The notes beneath the pieces are model-generated. The model saw nothing but the letters and a program-made list of their open reading frames with translations. It was not told where the DNA came from and searched no databases. 64,000 bases of DNA, taken from assembly GCF_026339875.1 (NCBI RefSeq), contig NZ_JAPEPZ010000001.1, positions 620,001 to 684,000 of the forward strand, written 5' to 3'. The translations under genes were made by a program, and so were the position numbers. The stretch comes from Streptomyces sp. NBC_01571. Lineage in GTDB: Bacteria > Actinomycetota > Actinomycetes > Streptomycetales > Streptomycetaceae. Positions 45,452-54,640 of the stretch are shown here, piece after piece (position 1 is the stretch's first letter; each line of letters begins with the position of its first letter).

Positions 45452-46336
45452 ATGTCGGTCCGCCTGACATTCATGTGCGCGACAGCAGGGGACACCACCA
45501 GGAGCGCGGTCTTCGGTGACGGCCCCCTGAGCGAGCACGGTCTGTGTGAGGCGCGTGCCGTCGGCGCGACGCTCCCTCCGTACTCCCCGGTCGTCCGGGC
45601 TCCGTCTGTCCGCTGTGCGCTGACCGCCGACGCGCTCGGACTCGACGCCACGGCCGAGCCCGCGCTGCGCGACTTCGACTACGGCAACTGGCGTGGCCGC
45701 ACCGTCCGTGAGGTCGTCCAGGACGACCCGTACGGCTACGCGAGCCGCCTCACGGACCCGGACGCGACGCCGCACGGGGGCGAGTCCGTACGACAGCTCT
45801 GCCGCCGTGTCGCGCACTGGTTGAGCAGCGTGCCGCCGTTCATGGACCATGCCCTGGTCATCACCGAGCCGGCCGTCGTCCGGGCCTCGCTCGTCCACGC
45901 GCTGTCCGCACCGGCGACCGCTTTCTGGCACTTCGAGGTGCCACCGCTGTCCACGGTCTCCCTGACCCTGCGAGAGGGCCGCTGGAACGTCCGGCCCGGT
46001 CGGCTCGGCCCTGAACGAGCCGGCACCAGTCGCACCGTGCCCATGCCGTGCGACGCCCCACACGATCCCAGGGCCCCTCTGTGGGGCGACGCGGTGAGCG
46101 ACGAGTGGTACGACCTCGTCGCTCGGGTGACGCCCTCCGACCGCGCCGGTCGGACCATGAGGCCGAGCAGGCCGCATGTCGCGGAGAACAGGACCGGCGG
46201 TGCCGCCACGGCGGGTGGGGGGCCGGTGGGCCGGGCTCTGGCCGCTCGGGGGCGGGAGCCGCTGGGCACGGGTGCCCACCGGGTGTGTGGGCGATGCCGG
46301 GTTCGCCTGCACCCGCGTACCGAACCGGAGCGATGA
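45452..46336 (+). CDS. Histidine-phosphatase-fold protein without catalytic histidines
   Basis: A 294-residue protein. Its first 195 residues follow the histidine phosphatase (phosphoglycerate mutase-like) fold: APSVRCALTADAL, ALRDFDYGNWRG and HGGESVRQL segments are clear. The first catalytic motif RHG is replaced (MCATAG), and where the second catalytic His is expected there is ITEPAVVRAS. Similar Streptomyces proteins, from memory, also lack both, so this may be a pseudo-enzyme subfamily. The last 100 residues are Arg/Gly-rich and may be an artefactual extension caused by a lost stop. ATG at 45452 with a perfect TAGGAGG site. Confidence 0.75.
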   Translation: MSVRLTFMCATAGDTTRSAVFGDGPLSEHGLCEARAVGATLPPYSPVVRAPSVRCALTADALGLDATAEPALRDFDYGNWRGRTVREVVQDDPYGYASRLTDPDATPHGGESVRQLCRRVAHWLSSVPPFMDHALVITEPAVVRASLVHALSAPATAFWHFEVPPLSTVSLTLREGRWNVRPGRLGPERAGTSRTVPMPCDAPHDPRAPLWGDAVSDEWYDLVARVTPSDRAGRTMRPSRPHVAENRTGGAATAGGGPVGRALAARGREPLGTGAHRVCGRCRVRLHPRTEPER

Positions 46337-46353
46337 GGCTCTGGCTCGCTCTC

Positions 46354-47013
46354 TCAGCCCGGAAAACCGCCCTGGTCCCGTCGGCCCTGTCGTGGCTGCG
46401 GGCGACCGCGGACGCCTGACCGGCGACGCGACGGAGCGGGCGGAGCATCCGCGCTGTTGAAACCCGGTCCGGTGGGGGCGCTGAAGCCTCCGGGCACCGC
46501 TGGTGCCGTCGCCGGCGCCGTGTGCGCCGGCGCGGGGGCCGGCACGGCCGCCTCGCGTGTGCGCGGCAGCGCGCGGCCGACGACGCGGGAGTGTGTCATC
46601 AGCGGGGCGCACGCGGTGCAGACCTCGAGCAGGGTCCAGACCTGGCCGACCGCGGGGTCGTGACGCAGAACCAGGACCACGCCGCCCGCGCAGTGCGTGT
46701 GAGCTCCCTCGTGGGCCGCGCACTGTGTCTGGCGGCAGGCGCAGGCGGCGTCGGGATGCACGGTGGCGGCGCGGGCGTGTGCCGCCGCGTGCGCTTCGGC
46801 GAAACGGCGAAGCGCCGTCAGGTCGCGGGAGCGGGGCGGCATTCCGCACGACGACGAGCACGACACGGAGGCGGTACGGTCGCTGTGGCCGGAGACCCGG
46901 ATGATCCACGTCCGTCCCGGGCGGCGTGCAGCGGGTGTTTCGGGGTGCGCGAGGTCCAAGACCGGCAGTCCTTCGGTAGTGGAGGCGGGGTGCACGTCGG
47001 TGCTGGGCACCAC
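46354..47013 (-). CDS. Cys-rich conserved hypothetical protein
   Basis: A leftward frame with good codon use. A first part (SGHSDRTASVSCSSSCGMPP) is followed by a region rich in Cys and His: CACRQTQC, HEGAHTHC and EVCTACAPL, spaced as for a metal-binding or redox-active fold. A Pro/Ala-rich tail ends the protein. Similar hypothetical proteins exist in Streptomyces as far as I recall; no function is known. The start is uncertain: the GTG at 47013 is given, but the frame stays open to 47136 and no clear ribosome binding site decides. Confidence 0.55.
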   Translation of the reverse strand: MVPSTDVHPASTTEGLPVLDLAHPETPAARRPGRTWIIRVSGHSDRTASVSCSSSCGMPPRSRDLTALRRFAEAHAAAHARAATVHPDAACACRQTQCAAHEGAHTHCAGGVVLVLRHDPAVGQVWTLLEVCTACAPLMTHSRVVGRALPRTREAAVPAPAPAHTAPATAPAVPGGFSAPTGPGFNSADAPPAPSRRRSGVRGRPQPRQGRRDQGGFPG

Positions 47014-47312
47014 GTATACCTGTACCCCGTTCTCCGGCGGGTCATTTACCAGTTGCGCCCAGGTCCTTGGGACACGACTCCCTGCACAGCGCATCGACTT
47101 CTGGCAAAAGCGACTGTGATCATGCCATGGGTGCACCCGGACGACGAAGGCGCGGCACCTCGTGCCGGACGTCCGCAGCGGTCACCGGGCGCCCCGCGCG
47201 GTGCGCGGGACGCCCGGGCAACCTCCTTGGCCCTCGGAGGAGATGGGGTGGGGCGCGGTGCGGTGAACGCGACCGGCGAAGAACGGTGACCGCCCTCCCT
47301 GGCACCCGTGCC

Positions 47313-47642
47313 TCAGAGTTCGCGGTCGATACCGGTGTCGATGCCGGTCACGACCGCCGCCCCCAGCATCGCGTCGTCCTCGGCGAGTCCGCTGTCGCGC
47401 AGCGCCCCGGACACCAGCCGCACGGCCTCGTGCTCGGCGCTGGACCGGTCCGCCGCCTCGACCTCGACCCGGGCGGCGAACCTCCCGTCCTCCTCCACCG
47501 TGAGCAGGCTCAACTCCTCGTTCTCGCCCAGATCGGTGTTCTTCGGGTCCTGGGGCCGAAGCCTGCGCTCGATGTCGGAGCGGGCGCCGTCGGACATGCC
47601 GTGGACGAAGGTGCCGGGGACAGTGATGACGTATGTGGTCAC
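47313..47642 (-). CDS. Conserved hypothetical protein, 109 residues
   Basis: A small soluble acidic protein with regular secondary-structure alternation (beta strand at TTYVITVPG, helix at DGARSDIERRL, strand at RFAARVEVEA, helix at SSAEHEAVRLV). GTG start with AAGGAG ribosome binding site and clean codon use support it as real. No family recognised; nothing nearby suggests a role. Confidence 0.7.
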   Translation of the reverse strand: MTTYVITVPGTFVHGMSDGARSDIERRLRPQDPKNTDLGENEELSLLTVEEDGRFAARVEVEAADRSSAEHEAVRLVSGALRDSGLAEDDAMLGAAVVTGIDTGIDREL

Positions 47643-48000
47643 GGGAACTCCTTGCGAGAACGACCGGGGCGACCCTCGCCCGCCGAATCACCGGCATCAT
47701 GGGGTTTGCCGAGTTGCATGCGGTGCGTCTTCCCCGCCCTGGGCCGAGAACACCGGTCACCGCACGACCGGCCCCCGTGAGCTCACCCGTCCGGCTTACC
47801 GGCACCGTGGGTCCGAGTTGACGAGGTACGCCCCCGCACCTCGAGCACCCGCGGTCCGTCGTGGCCCACGGGTGGCGTGCGGCGAAAGACTTCGGCCGGA
47901 TTCGTGGCCGGATCCCGCTCTCCGCATGACCGGCCCGTCTCAGCTGGGTAGCCATACCGCCGGCACATCGGTGCACGCGGGGTGGGAGGAGCCGACCCGG
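47643..48000. other. Divergent intergenic region
   Basis: About 360 bases between the starts of a leftward hypothetical gene and a rightward membrane protein gene. It should hold both promoters. No operator, hairpin or small gene was recognised. Confidence 0.45.
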
Positions 48001-48669
48001 GTGGCATGGAGGGGACCAGGGGCCGAGAAGACTCCGTCACGCCGTACGCGGCGGCGGCTCGCGATCCGTGCACTGCGCGACCAGGGGCGCTACGGGCCCG
48101 GCCTCGGTGAGGTGCTGCCCGCGCTCGTGGTGGTCGTGCTGGTCGTGTGCGGAGTGGTGGCGGGCTTCGCCGTGGCCTTCCGCGCCCTCGGTGCCGGGGT
48201 GCTCGTCGCGGCGCTGGCGCTCCTCACCGTCGCCACCCCGGTCGCGGTCCGGCATCACCGTCCGCTGGCCCGTCGGCGTCTGGGGCACTACACGCCCGAG
48301 GAACTCGCGGAACTGGACACGGAGGGGCTCGCCCTGGCCGTGTCCCGGATGCTGCGCCGGGACGGCTGGTTCGTGCTCCCGCCCTCCAGGGGGCAGGACC
48401 GGCCTCGCGTGCGCGCGCGCAACGGCGAGGGACACCGCATCGAGGTGGCGTTCCGTCCCGTGGCCGAGCCCCTGCCCGACGAGGACGCCCCCGCGCGGTC
48501 CGGGCGCCGGGCGGGCACACCCCTGCGACTCGTGGTGCACCGCGGGACCTTCAGCCACCGTGACGTCCAATGGGCGCGCCGGCAGGGCGACATCCACCTC
48601 ATCGACGGCCCGCGCCTCAGGAGCTGGGCGCACGGCACACCTCTGCACCGGCTGACCGATGCCTCCTGA
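48001..48669 (+). CDS. Membrane protein with restriction-endonuclease-like C-terminal domain
   Basis: A 222-residue protein. Two adjacent hydrophobic helices span about residues 35-80. The C-terminal half starts with YTPEELAELDTEGLALAVSRML and LRRDGWFVLPPS, the start of Mrr/VRR-type restriction-endonuclease-like folds, and later reads LRLVVHRGTFSHRDVQ and HLIDGPRLRSW as such domains do. The usual D-ExK metal motif is not clear, so nuclease activity is doubtful. The GTG at 48001 is chosen for a GGGAGGAG ribosome binding site; the frame is open upstream. Confidence 0.7.
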   Translation: MAWRGPGAEKTPSRRTRRRLAIRALRDQGRYGPGLGEVLPALVVVVLVVCGVVAGFAVAFRALGAGVLVAALALLTVATPVAVRHHRPLARRRLGHYTPEELAELDTEGLALAVSRMLRRDGWFVLPPSRGQDRPRVRARNGEGHRIEVAFRPVAEPLPDEDAPARSGRRAGTPLRLVVHRGTFSHRDVQWARRQGDIHLIDGPRLRSWAHGTPLHRLTDAS

Positions 48670-49050
48670 GCGGCCGATGCCTCCCGAGACCGGGCGACGG
48701 GTCGTGCCGACCGGTACCGCGCGTGCCGCGACCCGCCCTTTCCGAACCGCCGAAACCGCCGAGCGCCGTCCCGTCCGGGACACCGCAGCGAGCGGCACGA
48801 CCGACCGTTCCGTGGACCGGAAAGCCATCGAACACATGTGCCCCACACGAAGCCCCCGTCCCGCCCGTCACAGCCATGTCAGCAGCAACACAGGAGGTCA
48901 GAGACCCGGACGGCATCCGACCAGGTACTTGAGGAAAAACCCTTTGCACTGCCCGGCCTGCCGAATAGCGTGCGAGAACCCGAGCAACTCCCCCCACCTC
49001 TTCGCGCGGTCCATGTCCGTCGGTATACCGAACCCGCCAGGAGACCCGGA
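48670..49050. other. Intergenic region upstream of the symporter operon
   Basis: About 380 bases. A short AT-rich stretch around 48930-48975 contains a plausible promoter. No gene is supported in the remainder. Confidence 0.45.
48945..48972 (+). promoter_or_regulatory. Candidate promoter of the DUF485/symporter operon
   Basis: TTGCAC (48945-48950) and TAGCGT (48967-48972) with a 16-base spacer resemble the housekeeping-type Streptomyces promoter. It lies about 80 bases before the start codon at 49051. Confidence 0.4.
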
Positions 49051-49491
49051 ATGTCCTACGACAGCTCCGCTTCGAACTCCGCCCGACCCCACCACGGACA
49101 GCACTCCTCCCCCGCCCGCGCCCCCGCACTCCCGGCTCCCTCCGGGGAACCGTTACGCGGCGGGAACCCGCCTCGCCCCTGGACCGGACACCACCGCGAC
49201 CTACGGATCCTCCGCCGCGCCTACCGCCGGCAGCGCTGGCTCACCACACTGGCGGCGCTCGGCTACTTCTCCCTCTTCCTCGCTCTCTCCGTCGGCCGCC
49301 CCGACATCATGGCGAGGCCCGTGACAGGCGGTCTGTCGACGGGCCTGGTCCTCGCCCTCACCCAACTCCCCGTCACCTGGCTGGCCGTGGCGCTGTACGA
49401 GCGCACCGCCCGCCGCCACGTCGACCCGCTGGCGCGCCGGGTGAACCGGCAGGCGCCCTGGGCCGGCGGCGAACAGGAGCGGGAGCGATGA
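49051..49491 (+). CDS. DUF485-family membrane protein with a TTA codon
   Basis: A 146-residue protein: a low-complexity N-terminal third, then HRDLRILRRAYRRQRW and two membrane helices, the layout of DUF485 proteins that accompany acetate/solute:sodium symporters (YjcH-like). ATG at 49051 with a CAGGAGA ribosome binding site. Its stop overlaps the symporter start by four bases. Codon 35 is TTA (49153-49155), which predicts dependence on the bldA tRNA. The N-terminal extension is longer than usual for the family. Confidence 0.85.
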   Translation: MSYDSSASNSARPHHGQHSSPARAPALPAPSGEPLRGGNPPRPWTGHHRDLRILRRAYRRQRWLTTLAALGYFSLFLALSVGRPDIMARPVTGGLSTGLVLALTQLPVTWLAVALYERTARRHVDPLARRVNRQAPWAGGEQERER

Positions 49492-51095
49492 CGGACTTCA
49501 GCGACTCCGCACGGTCCTGGTCCCTCGTCGCCTTCTGCATCGCCGTCTCCGTGACCCTCCTGCTGTGCGTACTGACCGGACCCGACAGTGACGACCTCGA
49601 GGAGTTCTACACCGGGTACCGTTCGCTGTCGCCCGTCCGCAACGGCCTCGCCATCGCCGGCGACTACATCTCGGCCGCGACCGTGTTCACCATCGGCGGG
49701 GTCATCGCACTGTGCGGATACGACGGCGTCGTCCTGGCCCTCAGCACACTGCTCTCGCTCCTGTTGTTGATGTTCCTGCTGGCCGAACCCCTGCGGAACA
49801 CGGGCAAGTTCACGATGGGCGACGCCCTCGCCCGGCGCATGCCCGGGCGCGCGGTGCGCATCACGGCGTGCGCGGTCACCATCGTGGCGCTGGTACCGAT
49901 GATGCTCGTGCAACTCGCCAGCACCGGACAGCTCCTGGCCTTCATCCTCGGCTTCTCCGACAGCACCATGAAGACCGGCTGCATCGTCGGGGTGGGCGCT
50001 CTGATGATCACCTACGCGGCCATCGGCGGGATGCGGGGCACCGCGTTGATCCAGACCCTGAAGATGGTCGTGCTGCTCGGTTCCGGAGTGACCGTCGCGG
50101 TACTGATCCTCAGGACCTTTCACTGGAACCCGGGGACACTGTTCGGCGCGGCCGCCGACCACAGTGGTGCGCGGGACCGGTTCCTGCACGGCGGGCTGGA
50201 GTTCGCCGGCGGCCCGCATCCGCATCTCGACATGCTCAGCACCCAGTTGGCCATCGTGCTGGGCGGCGCCTGCCTCCCTCACGTGACGATGCGCATGTAC
50301 ACCGCGAAGAGCGCACGTCAGGTGCGGCGTTCGATGTCGTGGGCGGTGTCGTCGGTGGCTCTGTTCGTCGCGGTGGCCACGGTCATCGGTATCGGCGCGA
50401 CGGCGCTGATCGGCCGGGCGGGCATCGCGAAAGCCGACCCCTGGGGACACACCGCGTACCTGCTCAGCTCCCGGGCGGCCTTCGGTACGGACATGTCGCG
50501 GGCGGAGACCCTCATTTTCACCACGGTCACCACGGCGATCTTCCTGACGCTGCTCGCCTCGGTGGCCGGGATGACACTGGCCTGCGCCAACTCCCTCGCC
50601 CACGACGTGTTCGCCACCCGGGGCTCCGGCATGGCGCCGCACCACGAGACGATGCTGGCCCGCGTCTCCGCCGTGGTCGTCGGGACGCCGATCGTGGTAC
50701 TCGCCGCCCTGGTCCAGCACCGCAGCCTCCAGCCACTCGCGACCCTCTCCTTCTGTCTGGGCGCCTCGGCGATCGCACCGGCCCTGATCTACAGCCTCTT
50801 CTGGCGCAACTTCACGCGCGCCGGCCTGTTGTGCACGCTCATCGGCGGCACCCTCTCGGTCCTTGTGCTGATGCCGGGCACCAGACTCGTGTCCGGCTCA
50901 CCGACGTCCGCGTTTCCCCACGCGGACTTCAACTGGTTCCCGTTCACCACCACGGGGCTCGTTTCCGTCCCGCTGGGATTCGCCTTCGGATGGCTCGGCA
51001 GCGTGCTCTCCGGACGCCGCAGAGCAGCGCGCGAACGCAGTCGTTACGAAGCCATCGAAAGTCTGATCCTGGCGGGGCCGAGACCGAAACGGTGA
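49488..51095 (+). CDS. Sodium:solute symporter (SSS family, acetate-permease-like)
   Basis: A 535-residue membrane protein with about 13 helices. Family patterns are present: DLEEFYTGYRSLSPVRNGLA near residue 30, GDYISAATVFTIGG in helix 2, and TYAAIGGMRGTALIQTLKMV near residue 180. It resembles ActP-type cation/acetate symporters, so a short-chain carboxylate is the probable substrate. It is translationally coupled to the DUF485 gene upstream and ends before a GC-rich hairpin. Confidence 0.9.
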   Translation: MTDFSDSARSWSLVAFCIAVSVTLLLCVLTGPDSDDLEEFYTGYRSLSPVRNGLAIAGDYISAATVFTIGGVIALCGYDGVVLALSTLLSLLLLMFLLAEPLRNTGKFTMGDALARRMPGRAVRITACAVTIVALVPMMLVQLASTGQLLAFILGFSDSTMKTGCIVGVGALMITYAAIGGMRGTALIQTLKMVVLLGSGVTVAVLILRTFHWNPGTLFGAAADHSGARDRFLHGGLEFAGGPHPHLDMLSTQLAIVLGGACLPHVTMRMYTAKSARQVRRSMSWAVSSVALFVAVATVIGIGATALIGRAGIAKADPWGHTAYLLSSRAAFGTDMSRAETLIFTTVTTAIFLTLLASVAGMTLACANSLAHDVFATRGSGMAPHHETMLARVSAVVVGTPIVVLAALVQHRSLQPLATLSFCLGASAIAPALIYSLFWRNFTRAGLLCTLIGGTLSVLVLMPGTRLVSGSPTSAFPHADFNWFPFTTTGLVSVPLGFAFGWLGSVLSGRRRAARERSRYEAIESLILAGPRPKR

Positions 51096-51100
51096 CGGGT

Positions 51101-51138
51101 GGGGGCGCGCGGAGACCCGCCTCCCCGCGGGCGCCCCC
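51101..51138 (+). terminator. Probable terminator hairpin after the symporter gene
   Basis: GGGGGCGC (51101-51108) pairs with GCGCCCCC (51131-51138), with further pairing inside the loop. It lies between convergent genes. Confidence 0.5.
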
Positions 51139-51159
51139 GGGCCGGCGGCGCCTCCGCTG

Positions 51160-52716
51160 TCAGTAGCCGAGGCTCGTCATGTAGGCGCACTCGGTGTAGA
51201 TGTAACCGGGCCTCAGTTTGGCGGTGTCGGACGCGGGGGACTTCCCGGTGCCGGTCTGGGACTTGTGGACGAAGTACGTGGTGCCGACCGGCAGTCGGAT
51301 GGTCCGCTGCGGGTAGTTCTTCCCGCTGTCGTGGCAGGGCGTGAACCCTGCCAGCAGCGTGCTGGTGAGGGAGTAGGTGGTGCAACTCCCGCAGGCCTTG
51401 AGGGAGAAGCTGCCGGTCACGGGGCCCGTGTACATCACCGTGATGTCGTCGGGGCTGTCGTTCTTGACGGTGACGGCGATGCCGCCGCCGGACGCCGTCG
51501 TCGGCAGCCGCCCGCCCGCCGCGGGCACGGTCTGGGCGATCTCCGCCGCGATGGCGATCTTCTGTGCGCGGGCCCGGTTCTTGGCGTGCTGGTTGTTCTT
51601 GACGAACTCGTTCATGGTGGTGACGGCCTCGTCGAACCGTTTGTCCTTGTACTGGCTCACACCGCAGGCGTACGTCCCCGAGTCCGCGTTGGTCTCCGCT
51701 CGGTCGGCGTCCTTGCCGAGGGCCGCGGCCACACCCGCCCGCTCACCCGGAAGTGCGGTGACCTGGGTGCCGAGGCTCCTGAGGTGTTCGACGGCCGTAC
51801 AGGGGTCGCTTCCGCCCACCTGCTTCACGGCCCTGTCGACCTCAGCGCTCACCGCGGGCTCCACCTTCCCGGCCGGCGCGGACCGCGGGAAGGTCGACAG
51901 GAGGTCGCCGAAGTGCGTTGTCCAGTCCGCGTCCCCGTGGCCGAGTGCCTGTGACGCGCACTCGTAGAGCGAGGTGGCCAGCCGGTCGTCGGGCCAGGTG
52001 GACAGCGCTCCGAGTTCCTTCCTGCCCATGGTTCCCGGGACCGTACGGAGGTACTTCAAGGGCGCTATGGCGTCGCAGTAGTTCCTCTGGGCGTAGGGCG
52101 AACCGACCGTGGCGTAAAAGGTCTTGAGCCGGTCGGGCACACGGTCGGCGGCCTTCGAACCGGGATGGTCGCCGCGCAGAGCCCGGTAGGCGGCCAGTGC
52201 CCTGCGGTAGTCGGACTCCGCCGTGGTGAACGACTGCTTCCCGGAGGCCTGGACGAGCTGGTCCGCCCGCTCCAGCCGGTCCATGAGCATCGCCTCGGTC
52301 GCCCTGTCCCGTGCGTTGCCGTACAGGGCGACGCCTCCTGCCGGTACGGCCAGGAGGACGACCCCGAGCACGATCGCGAGCCACGCGCGCGGCGGCCACA
52401 CGAGACGGGTGCGCAGACCCAGGACCGCTCCGTGGACACCCGCGAGTCCGAGCAGGACCAGGTAGAGGATGACGGCGCCGCCGGGGACGCCGCCCGGGTC
52501 CGCGGGCAGGGCCACCACGAGCAGGATCGCGGTCGCGACCCAGCACACGGCCATCGCGCCCCAGCGGCGCATCAGCGCGTACCCCAGGCCCAGCCCGCAC
52601 AGGTTCAGCAGCGCCACCGCGACCGCCCGCAAGGCGTCCGCCGGAGCGGGCGGCGGTGCGGTGGGCATCGGCGGCACGACGAACGTGCCAGGCATGTCGT
52701 TGTGATCCCAGGACAT
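51160..52716 (-). CDS. Large membrane-anchored hypothetical protein
   Basis: A 518-residue protein. A Pro-rich start is followed by three to four membrane helices (about 30-150), then an extracytoplasmic region of about 350 residues. This region has helical repeat-like segments (DYRRALAAYRALRG, RFDEAVTTMNEFVKNN) that look TPR-like, and a C-terminal beta-rich part with Cys pairs (KACGSCTTY, FTPCHDSG) suggesting a disulfide-bonded domain outside the cell. ATG at 52716 has a GGGGGAG ribosome binding site. I do not recognise a characterised family. Confidence 0.75.
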   Translation of the reverse strand: MSWDHNDMPGTFVVPPMPTAPPPAPADALRAVAVALLNLCGLGLGYALMRRWGAMAVCWVATAILLVVALPADPGGVPGGAVILYLVLLGLAGVHGAVLGLRTRLVWPPRAWLAIVLGVVLLAVPAGGVALYGNARDRATEAMLMDRLERADQLVQASGKQSFTTAESDYRRALAAYRALRGDHPGSKAADRVPDRLKTFYATVGSPYAQRNYCDAIAPLKYLRTVPGTMGRKELGALSTWPDDRLATSLYECASQALGHGDADWTTHFGDLLSTFPRSAPAGKVEPAVSAEVDRAVKQVGGSDPCTAVEHLRSLGTQVTALPGERAGVAAALGKDADRAETNADSGTYACGVSQYKDKRFDEAVTTMNEFVKNNQHAKNRARAQKIAIAAEIAQTVPAAGGRLPTTASGGGIAVTVKNDSPDDITVMYTGPVTGSFSLKACGSCTTYSLTSTLLAGFTPCHDSGKNYPQRTIRLPVGTTYFVHKSQTGTGKSPASDTAKLRPGYIYTECAYMTSLGY

Positions 52717-52861
52717 GACGGCTCCCCCAGTCAATCACGCCCGAAGTCCTATGACTTGTCAGTGTACGTTCAGTCACACTGGAGCAACAGGGGGTGAGGC
52801 CCGGCGCTTGATGGTTCGTCAAGTACGCCTCGCTCGTCGAGATCCGCGGCCGACCGCGGGG

Positions 52862-53833
52862 TCAGTGCGTGCGGCGTCCCACCCGTCGGCTCAGGAAGAC
52901 CGCGGCCGTACCGGAGATCAGCGACGCGCCGGCGATCCCGCCGAGGCCGGTCATCTCCCGGTCGTGCCCGGCGGAACCGGAACTCGCCAGTGTGGGGCGG
53001 CCCGGCTGGGCGGCGCCGGCCGCCTGGACGATCAGGTCGGCCACCGCGTCGGGGTGCGCGATCAGGGACACGTGACAGGAGTTGATCTCCACCGTGTGGG
53101 AGTGGGCGCGCTCGGCCTCGAAACGTTCCTGTTCCGGATTGATCGTCATGTCCTGCCGGCCGACGAGGGCCCAGGACGGAATGGTCTTCCAGGCAGCCAC
53201 CTTGGCCGTCTCCGAGAACGCGGTGGTGGCCGCGGGTCGCTGGGTGACGCCGAGCAGGTTCGCCTGGCTCTCCGGCAGGCAGGCGGCGAAGACCGAGTGC
53301 ACCTTGTCGCGCTTGAGGTACAGGTCGGTCCCGCTGACACCGTCGCCGGCCTGGTAGGGCACGGACTCGGTGGCGGTCCCCAGAGCGCTGGGGAACCGGG
53401 CGCCCAGCGACATGCCGCTCTCCCCCACGTCCGGCATCAGCGCCGAGATGTACACCAGGGACTTCACCTGGGAGTTGCCCTCCGCGGCAGTGCTGATCAC
53501 GGCACCGCCGTAGGAGTGGCCGGCCAGCACGATCGGGCCCCTGATGCTCTTCAGTACGGAGGCGATGTAGGTGGAGTCGCTGTACAGCCCGCGCAGTGGG
53601 TTGGCCGGAGCCATGACGGTGTAACCACGGCGTTCGAGCCGCTCGATCACCCCGTTCCAGCTGGAGCCGTCCGCGAAGGCACCGTGTACCAGCACGATGG
53701 TGGGCTTCGCGCCGCCGTCCGCGACGGCCGGGGCCACCCCGGCCGTGCACAGGGCGGCGACGGCGCACCCGGCCGCCGCGGTGCGGGAGCGCCGTATTCG
53801 GCGTCGCGATCCAGAAACCGCAGATGTCCGCAT
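52862..53833 (-). CDS. Secreted alpha/beta hydrolase with LAXTG-like wall-sorting tail
   Basis: A 323-residue exported hydrolase. Basic N-terminus and signal peptide to about residue 39, then an alpha/beta-hydrolase fold (TIVLVHGAFADGSSW, nucleophile Ser107 in LAGHSYGG, His in NSCHVSLIAHP). It resembles salicylate-esterase/pimeloyl-type hydrolases. The C-terminus has LASSG, a hydrophobic helix (LGGIAGASLISGTAAVF) and a basic end (RRVGRRTH), the arrangement of a sortase signal; Streptomyces class E sortases prefer LAXTG, so LASSG is a near match. It may be wall-anchored. Substrate unknown. Confidence 0.88.
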   Translation of the reverse strand: MRTSAVSGSRRRIRRSRTAAAGCAVAALCTAGVAPAVADGGAKPTIVLVHGAFADGSSWNGVIERLERRGYTVMAPANPLRGLYSDSTYIASVLKSIRGPIVLAGHSYGGAVISTAAEGNSQVKSLVYISALMPDVGESGMSLGARFPSALGTATESVPYQAGDGVSGTDLYLKRDKVHSVFAACLPESQANLLGVTQRPAATTAFSETAKVAAWKTIPSWALVGRQDMTINPEQERFEAERAHSHTVEINSCHVSLIAHPDAVADLIVQAAGAAQPGRPTLASSGSAGHDREMTGLGGIAGASLISGTAAVFLSRRVGRRTH

Positions 53834-54094
53834 GCCGTTCTCGCTTTCTCTTGATGCCTACGGCACCAGATCGTTCACGCCTCCGTTCCGCCGAGCCCGG
53901 CCACGCGGTCCAACCGGGTGAGATGTGCGTGGCATCGGGGTGACAACCGGCTCACGGCCGTGGTCGGGGACGATAGCGGCGAACTGGAAACCGGCGGACA
54001 CGCCCATCCGTGTCCGTACACGGGATCCCGGGCGTGGATCCGCGGGAGCGCTTCCGGCTTCCCGCGGATCCCTCCTGTGCGGACCGGCGCGAGG

Positions 54095-54640
54095 TCAGTG
54101 CCTGCCGAGGCCGTTGAGGAACAGGTCCACGACCAGGTCCGCCGCCTGCGGAGCCTCGACGTCGGGGAATCGGTGAGCGGCGCTGTCCACCAGGTCGTCG
54201 AGGACGCCCCTCGCCCACGCCCCCGGGATGTCGGTGCGCAGAAAGCCCTCGTCGGCCGCGCGCTGGAGGAAGGCGTCCAGTCGCCGGCTCTGTTCCTCAC
54301 GTGGGTCGCGGGCCTTCGGGTCCGCCTGCATCATCCGGCGCGTGTCGACGGGCCACTCCCGGCTGACCGGAATGATCCCTTCGACGTAGCGGTGCAGAGC
54401 TACGGCCACCGGGGCCTCCATCAGCCGGGCCTCGTCGAGAACACGTGCGGCGGAGTCGAGCTTCGCCTGGAACACGGCGTCGAGCAGGGCCTCACGGGTG
54501 GCGAAGCGGCGGTGGACGGTGGTGCGGTCCACGCCCGCCGCGGCGGCGATGGCCGAGATCGAGGTGCTCGGGTCGTCGGCGAGAAGTCGGGCCCCGGTGC
54601 GCAGGACCGCGGCCAGGTTGCGTGCGGCGTCAGCTCTCAT
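54095..54640 (-). CDS. TetR-family transcriptional regulator
   Basis: A 181-residue regulator with a helix-turn-helix in SISAIAAAAGVDRTTVHRRF and a C-terminal ligand domain including WARGVLDDLVDSAAHRF. The ATG at 54640 is preferred because the family fold starts there; an in-frame ATG lies 18 bases upstream. Upstream and downstream neighbours give no clear target. It is leftward, as is the hydrolase gene 260 bases further. Confidence 0.88.
   Translation of the reverse strand: MRADAARNLAAVLRTGARLLADDPSTSISAIAAAAGVDRTTVHRRFATREALLDAVFQAKLDSAARVLDEARLMEAPVAVALHRYVEGIIPVSREWPVDTRRMMQADPKARDPREEQSRRLDAFLQRAADEGFLRTDIPGAWARGVLDDLVDSAAHRFPDVEAPQAADLVVDLFLNGLGRH

Noticed and set aside
48659..49324. 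Plus-strand 221-codon frame upstream of the symporter operon
   Set aside because: Starts at the end of one gene, runs over a promoter-like region and into the DUF485 gene in the wrong frame.
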